Assembly: GCF_002999335.1 (NCBI RefSeq)
Contig: NW_020312330.1
Location: 1 to 12,094 of the forward strand
Source: Cyclospora cayetanensis
Lineage: Eukaryota > Apicomplexa > Conoidasida > Eucoccidiorida > Eimeriidae
DNA: 12,094 bases
Reading direction: 5' to 3'
Of the stretch, positions 1 through 9,084 are shown one piece after another. A model generated the notes under the pieces. It ran no database searches, was not told the origin of the DNA, and saw only the letters and a list, made by a program, of their open reading frames with translations. Each line of letters starts with the position of its first letter. Positions within the stretch are counted from its first letter, which is position 1. Made by a program: the position numbers and the translations under genes.

Positions 1-167
1 AAGAAAGGCAACTAGTAAACATAAAAGAAAGGGATCTTTACTGGTGTGTTTTCTAATGGAAGTAATTCAATTATGTTTGGTGTGGTATTGCGTTAACGCG
101 TATATATTGTGCGCATTGAGAGTATATATATAATTCTCCCAGGGAAATTCATAGGATATGCATGAGA

Positions 168-170
<3 letters not shown>

Positions 171-239
<69 letters not shown>
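171..239. repeat. (GT)n microsatellite
   Basis: A 69-nt uninterrupted GT dinucleotide run is followed by a short TCTG tetranucleotide run at about 248-262. Such tracts are length-variable and can adopt Z-DNA. Confidence 0.97.
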
Positions 240-241
<2 letters not shown>

Positions 242-816
242 TGTCCGTCTGTCTGTCTGTGTGACTCCGGATTAGAATGGGAGTTCCGCTAACTCCTCCC
301 CAGCTGTCCTCATTCCCTTTGTTCCGGGCTGGCTTGTATCTGCAGAAAGTTGGATACACGGCAGCTCCTTAATTCTGCGCATAAAACACCCATACTTAGC
401 ACACTGTGGGCTGCGTTTTAGGTTGCTTATGCCTTGGTGGAGACCCCTTCGGGAACGTAACACACGAAATGCCTGGTGTGGTCTAGGTTGGATATAAATG
501 GTCACCTCTCGCAAGAGGAGCACCACTTTTTCGATTGCGGCTGACGCGGATCTGAGCCGAGAGGTGGAGAATTTAGGGTATGAGACGTTGAACTATGATG
601 TTGCGAAGAATGTTTCGTGGGATTCCTGACCGATCTGGCAACGAACTGCCCAGAGGAACCGAGGTGTCTGGTGTGGTCTTGCGTGCGTGTCTTCCTTTAT
701 TTCATTGTATGGAATAAATATGAGTGTGCGCCCGTAGAATATAGTTTTTCCCTACTGTTTTCTGCCTCATCACGTCCTTTTGGGGAGCAGGGGGCCCCCC
801 GGTGGGCCCCTTCGCT

Positions 817-833
817 AGCGCATGCATGCGGCG
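817..833. promoter_or_regulatory. Doubled GCATGC motif upstream of the gene
   Basis: CGCATGCATGCGGCG contains two overlapping GCATGC cores about 145 nt before the ATG. TGCATGC-type words are known as enriched promoter motifs and AP2-factor sites in Toxoplasma and relatives. GCATGC also occurs at many other places in this window, including exons, so a regulatory role is only suggested. Confidence 0.3.
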
Positions 834-972
834 CTCGCTGCATGAATGTGCGATTGTGGTGTATGTACACATCATTGCTCGCTTCGCAACTGCCGTTCTG
901 TGTCGCAGAAAAGGACTGCATCATGAATGACTTTTAAAGTCATGTAGTCATTTATTTCCTTCCTTTCGACGA

Positions 973-2514
973 ATGAGCCTCCTCACCCCCGATGTCGATC
1001 TCTCAGATTTCTGGCGGGTCCGTGTTCTCCTCCAGCCGACGGAGGGAACCTCCCCGTCTCTCTTCTCTGAGCTGTCTCTCTGCCTCACCCGCTGTTTCTC
1101 CTGCCTTCCCTTGGCCTCCCTGCCCGTCTCCCCGGCGGATCCGCATGTCGCACCGTTCCTTTCCTCCCCGAACAACAGGAAGACACAGGCAGCCAACCTC
1201 TGGCTCTCCTTCGTTACACCCCAATACCTAAACAGTGACTGGTCAGACCTCTATGTGCACAAGCAGGTGCTGGGCGCCATTGCGATCCACATACCAAGCG
1301 CACAGCGATTCAACGCATCCCACCCTACTGCGCAAGACTCCTCCGCCTTCAAAGTTCTCCCTGCCCCCCCGACTGCCCGTACTGCTGAGGATGAGGCCAA
1401 ACAACAGGCTTCCGAATTTCGCCGAATGCTCCAGGAGGAGTACCCTACGGTCCTCGTGAAGAGAGTCGTTTGTCTGCTTCCCCCTGCTCCTGGCACTGCA
1501 TCGGCAACAGACCGAGCCACTTCAGAGGAAGACGACGAATTGGCTCTTCTTCCAGAGTCGCTATGGGAGCACCTAACCGGATCCGACCAAAGAGCTCCCG
1601 TGCGAGAGATGCAGGGGGCCCTAGAGGGGCCCCTGCGGTCTTTCTGTGCTGCGCTGCTGCGGCAGATGGGCGCTCTTGTTCTTCGCACTCCCGATGTCTG
1701 CAGGCCCCTTGTGACTCCTCTTGATGGAGCTTTGCTGCCTTCTTCCCCCTCGGAGACAGTGGGCTTGCCTCCGTCTCCTGTTTCGATGGGCAGACTCCCT
1801 GGGCCCCCCGCAATCCCGGGTGTACAGACAGGTGCTGCTGCAGGGCTGTTTCGGCTGATGGCCTCCCGCCTGCAGAAGCAGACTGCGGATTTGCTGCTGC
1901 TCGGAGGAGCTCCTGCAGCAGCTGCGCAGCTGTACCTTGCCGCAGCGGAGGCAGCAAGGGCTCACGGGGACGTTATTTGGCAAGCGGCAGCAGTGCAAGG
2001 CCAGGCAGCTGCGGTGTACGCTTACATGCAGCCCATGCTGAGGGAGGCAGAGTGTGCGAGCTGCCCCTCGACGGCTCCTGGAGGCAACCCCTCCAACTGC
2101 GCGAGTGGCGAGGCGAGGGCGGAAATAGACGAGGCAGCGGCTGGAGCAGCGACGACGCTCGATGGAACGGAGAAAGAATCCCCCCTGTACCGCAGCAACT
2201 CCATGCCCAGTGCGCCCACGGAGAGCAGCCTTATGAAGGGGCCTTCGAACGCTGATCCTCTACCTCCTTCCATAGAAGCGATTCTGCTGCAGTATCAGCA
2301 GCGTCGCGCGGGGGCCCCCGTGGGCACAGGGGGCCCCCAAGGGGGGGGCTTGGGGGCCCCCAGCGGAGTTCCCGCAGTCGAGGGATCAGGAGGCAAGGGG
2401 ATTCCCTTGCTGCAGCCTCTTTCGGCTGCAGGGGGCCCCTATGGAGGCGCTGCTCCAAAGGGGTACGGTGCTGGCGAGAGGGAGGTCGACAAAGCGCATG
2501 CAGCGCAAGTGCAG
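973..2514 (+). CDS. TRAPPC9 (Trs120): Exon 1: N-terminal domain and first helical segment
   Basis: This exon encodes residues 1-514. Residues 12-21 (FWRVRVLLQP) and 93-108 (LYVHKQVLGAIAIHIP) match the conserved Trs120 N terminus. Residues about 293-355 form an amphipathic helical pair, rich in Leu and Ala, typical of the TPR-like region. Residues about 355-514 are mostly low complexity and Gly/Pro rich, with several GGGGCCCC-encoded Gly-Ala-Pro or Gly-Pro steps. The donor is CAG|GTAGGA at 2514/2515, phase 0. Without splicing the frame runs only to a stop at 2631 through sequence with no family resemblance, so the splice is preferred. Confidence 0.82.
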
Positions 2515-5500
2515 GTAGGACAAAAAACACATCCTAAATTTTGCGATTTCTGGAAGAAGTGTGAGTCGGACGCATGCGTGTTTCCGCTTGGAAGCGGCAA
2601 ATCGATCGGGGTTTGGTGGCTGAGGGAGTAGGCGAAGGAGTAAGGGGGAAGGGTCAGTATTTAAGTCTGTTAGGAAGGGCTGCGCTTCGTCAAGGTAGGA
2701 TTCCGCAGAAAATAGGATGCCACAAGCAGTCGTGTGCGTCGTCTCCTTCGAATGGGGCTAGACATCTCACAAAGGGGCCCCCTCCCCCCTGCAAAAAGCA
2801 TCTTGCCAGTGTCTGCTGAGCTCCTCAGACGCCTTTGCCGAATGATGTCATGGTACTTTCGTTCTTCTCTGCCCTTTGTTTGGGGACCGCTTGTTGATAA
2901 CTCTTGCTGAACGTCTTCTCCCTTGTTTTTCTCCTCGAGCTCCTGCAGCGGCCGGGCGATTCTTTTTATTTCCAGCCTTTCTCTCTCTCTCTCTCGCCTT
3001 ATCGATTTCTGTGTCTGTTTTCCCCACTCCCCCCCTGCGTCCTCTGTGAAAAAGTCATCGCCTCCTTTCAGACTCTGCGCCCCCCCGCTGTCTTTTCCTG
3101 ATGCAGCTGGCACTGGATGCCATCAGCCGCAAGCTTCGAGATGCCTCTCACGCGTATCAGTCGCATCCTGGGGGCTTTCTGCTGCACGCCTGCTGCTCTT
3201 TGCTGCTGTGTCGCTTCCTGGCGACGCATGGCTCGAAGCTTGAGTGTCTTCAGTGCGTTTCCTCTGCGGCGGAGAGGGCGAAGCGCTTGCCCGTCAAGGA
3301 TTTCGTGTGTCTGTTGGGGGCCCTCGGCGGTCTTTGTGGGGCCCTGGGGGCCCCCCGGAAAGCCGCCTTCCTCCTGCACCGCGTGTGCATGGCTCTCATG
3401 GAGGCGCAGCGGTGGGAGGCTGCCCACTACGCTGCAGCTCTCGCTGCTCCCTGTTATCACCTCGCGGCTTTGCACCTCGCTCCTCCAGACCGACTGCATC
3501 CCCTCGCGCACAGACGTGCGACACTCCTTAAGGGCCTCGCGGGGCTGGAGCAGCAGGATGCATGCGGAGCCTCCTCTCGGCAGACGGCACTGGGGAGCGA
3601 TTTCGCGGGGTTCTGCAGGCAGTCTTCTGCCAGCCTGATGCGGGCAGAGGGGCCCTCAGACGCGCTTTCTGAGCGCGCGGCTTTAGCCGACAAGTCCCCT
3701 TCTTCTCCGAGGCACAGCGCATCCGCCTCAGCGCAGGGGGGCCTCTCGGAGAAGAGCGAGTCGCCATACTTCCCGGTGCCTTCGCGACGTCGACTTGCCG
3801 AGGGCGCTCGGGGGGGAGGCAGCGGCAAGAGCAGCAAGGCGCGAGGGCCCTTCCTCACTTCTCTGTGGAGGCTCGTGCACGAACTGCAGACAACGGCGCA
3901 CTCGCCGGATTCCACGAGGTGGAGGGCTCCCTCCCGCTGGGCGCTCCGTTGCCGGGGGGGGCCCCCGGGGCCCCTGTCTCCGGGGGGCCCCTCTCTTTGG
4001 GCCTTCTTGCTCCGGCATGCTGAGCGATTGCGATTTACAAACAACGAAGTTCGAGTGGCTTGGCCGGCGCTGCAGTCTCGCGTGCTGCACGTCTTGAAAG
4101 TCTCGGCAGAGCAGCTTGGCGACTTCTCGCGGGTCGCCTGGTACTCCTTCGCATCTCTGAAGCTGCTGTATCCAGTGATCGACGCCAAGGCGCAAGCTAG
4201 CGCCGTCATGGTCCTACAGGTGCGGTGTTTCGGCAGTCAGCGTGTCGAGCTGAAGAGGAGGGGAAGGAAGCGGGGCGGGGAGGCTCCTGGGAGCCGAGGG
4301 GGAGGGTTGTAGAAAAAATTGGAGGAGGAAGAGGCTGGCAGAAACTGAGGAGCTGCTGGGGAGTGGGCGTGGGTGGGCTTTTTGTTCGAGGAGAAAGGAT
4401 TGCCAAAAAGGGGCTTCAGGATGTTGGTCTTTGTCTCTCTTCTCTTTTGTCTCTATTCTCTTCTTCTCTCCTCTCTTTTCTCCTCTCTTTTAGCGCAGTT
4501 TTTTGTGGTCCCTATAGGCCTCTCAGCCGCCGTATGCATCAACTCGCGGAGTGAGCGACGAGTGCAAGGAAGGCTGAGGGGGCCCCTCGTGCTTCCCTGG
4601 TATTGACGGTAGCTGCTGAGCGTCTCCGCGCATCTCATGCTTGGATTCTGCGCCTCTGCTCAGGCAGCTGCTGGCCGAAGAGCGACCACCCCTCTGTGTT
4701 TGCCTCCCGTTTTGACGATCCTGATGCCCCGTGCACCCACCGATCGACGCGGAGGGCCCCTCAAACCCAACGGGGGGGGCCCCCCGGGGGCCCCCAAGAA
4801 TCTCAACAGAGGCACCGCTTCCGCGAATCGGGGGGGGGCCTCCCGACCAGGCGAAGACAAGCTCAGCTATCTCGGGGGTATGTGCAGAGGCTCTGTGGCT
4901 CCCTTGCCGCTGCTCACCAAGCTTCTGCCTCTTGTTGACTCTGCACCTCCTGGAAGTCTCGCCGCGCCGGGAGGCAGTGAACCGACCAGCTGCATCCAGA
5001 AGAGGCCCTCGAGGGGCCCCCTCGGCAACGCGAGCTCCCCTGCGCAAAGCGGCGACTTTTCTTCTGCTGCGGGCGGGGGGGGGGAGGCGAGGAGGGAGAA
5101 GGGGGCCCCCCCCCCCCAGCTGTGCCGCTGCTCTCCCCAGCGGCTCCGGGGGGGACGGACGGATCTGTTCTCTCCAGCTCGATCTCCGTCCCCCCTAAGA
5201 GCGCCAATGACGTCTTGATGTTCAACCCCTTCCGTAAAGACGTGGGATCGGGAACCCCTGCACGCCTCTCGCCCTCTGGCTTGTGGGTAAGGGGGGAACT
5301 GCGGACTGTGCAAGTCTCTGTTCGGAATCCTTTGAGCGTCGAGCTCGTGCTAGACAAAGCCAAAGTGATTGTCTGCGGCGCGAAGGCGGAAGTTTATCCC
5401 GTGACCGTCCTCGTGCCTCCTTCGGCAGCGCACCAAGTCACCTTCGAGGTGAGGCAGATTCGACGCAGCCGCAAACCACGAGAGACAGAGAGAGAAAGAG

Positions 5501-8500
5501 AGAAGAAAAACCTTGTCTTGTGCATACACTGGCCGTGTCGCGTTTCCTCGGCTGCTGGCAAAGTCGCTCGTATCGCATCGTGGCGTTCCCCCTCTCTCAT
5601 GCTGCGCTGCTTCTTGACTGTCTCGATTTTATCTGTTCTAGAATGCGAAGCCTCGTCTCTTGTCCTTTTGTTGCCGCTTTTTCCTCGTGCCTTCCCGTCT
5701 CCTTCTGCGAGATGCACGGCTGAATGCTGCATGCACTCGGGGAGCACCCACTTGAACGTAACGCAATAGGGGCAGGGTGGCATCTGCGTGGATATCCGCC
5801 GTCTTCTGCAGTCTTCTTGATTGTCTCCTCTGCATCTCCCTGGCTTGTTTTCTCGCACCCTTAGGAAGCGGGGTGGGGCGAATGCGGCGAAATGGGACGT
5901 TTAATATGTATATATTTATATCTGTGTGTATATATTAGGTGTAGATATGTATACATGTGTGTATATGTAGGTGTATATATGTGTATTGCATATACATATA
6001 TATACGTATGATGTCTATGTATATTTGTGTTCATAAGAAACCAAAAATGAAAAGCTGTGTTTCGGCCTGTAAGTGCCTGCGTGTTTTTACTTTCACGCCT
6101 CCTCCCTTATCCCGCGAGAAAGCGCCGACTCCCGCCTTTCCTTGTGGCGTGTGTTGTCTTCTGATTGCGGGCTGGGATTTTTGTCGCGCTCACGACGAAA
6201 GGTTCTTGCCTGCACTGTTTCCCGCCTTCTTCTATCGGCGCTGCTGCTGCCATCTTGCACGGGTTCGGCCTGTCTAAAACAAGCGCGCATGCAGCTGCAT
6301 GGTCTGCTGCGAATTCGTTCGTAGGTCACAGTTATGCCGCGGGAAACAGGCTACCTCTACTTTACGGGGCTTTCCTACACCTTAAACAGAGTGCAGTGCT
6401 GTCAGTTGCTTGTGAGACAAAGCGAGAAGCTTGATGGTCTTCTGAGCAACAGCAATTTCGTTGGCACGCCTTCGGGTTTGTTTCCTGGAATGGCTGGCGG
6501 CGTAGGAGGCACTTACTTGCAGAGTGGGGGGGTTCTACAAGAATTGGACGTTCGATTCAAGACGCAGGCGGATACGGCAGCAGCAGCAGCAGCTGCTGCT
6601 GCAGCAGCTGCAACTGCTGCTGCTACAGACGATTGGCTTCCAGGAGAGGAGTTCGCCGAGGCTGCGGGGGAGTTGCTGGAGTGAGGCTGCCGCAGGCAAT
6701 GAGGCTGCCGCTGAGAAGGGTTTCTCTCAGACGGAGCGGCAGAATTGCCGCAGAGGATCGGCTTCTGACTGTGCTGCTGTTTCCTTTCAAACTTCCTCGC
6801 CTTCTGCTGCTGTGGCTCCAGAAACGGGCTCCTACTCACTGGAATCGTTGCATGCAGAAGGAGGAGGCAGCAGGGGCGGGAGCGGCCTCCTCCTGCTGCC
6901 TGGAAGAAAGGCAAGCAACGCCCTTCCTCGTTGCGTGCTGCCTGTTTCTGTGTGTTGTAGGTACAGTGCAGCCGCTTGCGTGGAGGTTATTCCGGAGCTG
7001 CCTTTGCTGCGCATCTCGCTTGAGGCTGCTGCTCCAGCATCCTTTCCAGCGGCTCGACTTGAGCGTCGACTCAGGACGGCAGCACGGAGGCAGACACAGA
7101 CACAGCAGGAGCAGAAGCAGAAGCAGCAGGAGGATCGCAGGAGTGCGTCGGTCCGTCAAGCTGGGCAGACGGAGAAGAGGCTTCTGAATCAGGAGTCGGA
7201 GGAGTCGAGGCGACGGGGAACTATTTGGTCGGAAGTTCAGAGTGATTCAGCGTTTACGGTGTCGTGTCTCCAGCGAGGCAGTGGCTCTTGGGAAGGCCGA
7301 TGCTCTCAGGCTGCTTCTCACCGACGTTGGGGCAGTAGGAAGGAGGAAGGAGAAGACGGTTCTTCGTCTTCCAGCGAGGAAGATGAGGCTTGGGGGGCCT
7401 CATCTTCTTCGCTTGAGGGAGCCTCAGGAGAAGGGGATGCAGGCTTGCTCGCTGCCTTTTCGTTCGACTCCAGGAGACACGTCCAGCAGGGCTTTGAGGC
7501 AGTACGTTGCGCTAGAGGGGCGAAGGCTAGGAGAGGCGGTGGTGTATTTTTCAGATAGTTCACCGAGCGCTGTAGCGGGAAGGAGCGAGGGGGAGAAGGG
7601 TGGCTGCTACGCTTTTTTGGGGCCCTTCGAGCAGCTGCAGTGGGGGGCGGAAGGGGAAGGAGGCTGCCTTCCTGCCTGTAGGGCATTTGACGTTCTCGTT
7701 TCCTCTCTTTCTGCCCCCTGTTGGAGCAAGCTCTCGCATGCGTTGGATTCCCTCTGACTTGATGCGGCGCAGCAGCGGATCGAGGGATCTGCAGTCGCCT
7801 CGGCAGATCCCCGACACTCCCCAGTCTGGGAAGGCCAGCACCGACTCCTGTCTGTACACCTGGAGAACGTGGGGCGTATCCCCGTGGGAGACCTTTCCTT
7901 CAAGGTGCTTACGCCGAATGCTACCGAGCCAAATCCGAAGCAGAAGATGGCTCTTGAAAGGCTTTTTCAAGTGAGTCAGTTGGTGGTATTTTTTGAGTCT
8001 AGGGCCTCTTTCGGCCGCCTCGTTGGCTGTGTGGCTGTGCTGCCGCGGGAGCTCTCTTTCGTAGGATCCACCACGGCAACTGCCCACATGTGCATGTCTG
8101 GCCGTGACTCGCTGCATGTACAGCTGTACGCATTCAGCAGGCAGAAGGACGGTCCGGAGGAATGCAGTAGAAGCGGGAAGGGGAAAAGGCGGGGGCAGGC
8201 AGACCGTCGTTAGAGGCCTGTACACTTTTCGCCTCCCTTTTGTGTGGCTCTCTGCCACACCCCACAAACTGCGGCTGGCATTCTCGCTGTCGCGCATGCG
8301 TGTTATTTGTGAAATTCGCAGGTTCTTTGGAAGCGTGAAAGTGCTCCTGCCTGCTTAGGGCCCGCAGGAACAGTCGAGTTTTCCCCTGCAGGATTTCGAG
8401 GCGAGGCCTCTTGCGAAGACTACCTGGATTTAAATCCTTCCCTTCTTCAGAGTGCCTCATCAGGATTCCCCAGCGGCGACGCCTCACACAGTCTGTTGGA

Positions 8501-9049
8501 GGGCAAATGGAAGGCGGAAGCATCCTTCTCCTCCTCCTCATACCACCAGGAGGAGGAGGGGCCCCCCCTACCCATGTCCTCGACGGGGGATCAAAGTTTC
8601 ACAGGCGTCGCAGTTTCGCCCTTCTTGCCGCCTTGGAAGGCTCCCCCAGAAGGAGCAACGGTGTCTTTCGACCCTCTGCCTCTGCGAGGAAGACTTCCCA
8701 ACGATGGCTCAGAGAAAAACGCCTCGGAAAGGGAAAAAACGGAGTCTCCAGCCTCGAGATTCGAGAAAACCCCACTCATTCAACCAGGACAGAGAGTTCG
8801 AATTCCTCTAAGATGCATTGCCAGCGAGCGATATCCCTCGTGCTTTATAGAGTAAGCCGCAAACCGAACTGCTTTGCCTCTGTGCTGTCTGGGGACCATT
8901 GTAATACCGAACTATTCGCGCGATCGATCTCTTATTGAAGGCCAGGCATGCTTCTGTTCGTCTCCCTGGCGTCGGTCGATGCTGCATCGCTTGATGCTCT
9001 CTGTCTCTCTCTGTGTGTGTGTGTGTGTCTCTCTCTGTGTCTCTCTCTC

Positions 9050-9084
<35 letters not shown>

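Larger units (their letters stand above)
1..972. other. Upstream intergenic or 5' UTR region without a recognised gene
   Basis: Short open frames here are repeat-encoded (His-Thr from the GT run on the minus strand) or show no conserved features. The region holds the GT microsatellite, a TATAAA word near 493, a 5-bp hairpin (CCTCT 505-509, AGAGG 514-518), a 12-nt direct repeat CTGGTGTGGTCT at 473-484 and 668-679, and a doubled GCATGC near 819-831. The transcription start and any 5' UTR intron cannot be placed. Confidence 0.6.

Noticed and set aside
93..359. Minus-strand frame with a His-Thr repeat
   Set aside because: The repeat is only the translation of the GT microsatellite, and the flanks show no conserved feature.
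590..630. Possible box C/D snoRNA (TATGATG followed by CTGA)
   Set aside because: The boxes are only about 30 nt apart, box C is imperfect and no terminal stem is visible.
3457..4209. Long minus-strand open frame of 250 codons
   Set aside because: It is antisense to exon 2, whose plus-strand translation carries the family signal. GC-rich sequence with few stops explains it.
5449..5769. Read-through of exon 4 to the stop at 5769
   Set aside because: It loses family resemblance exactly at a GTGAGG donor, while splicing to 6325 restores it in phase.
7560..8297. Minus-strand open frame of 245 codons
   Set aside because: It overlaps exon 7 and parts of introns 6 and 7 in antisense. The product shows no domain, and the conserved block is on the plus strand.
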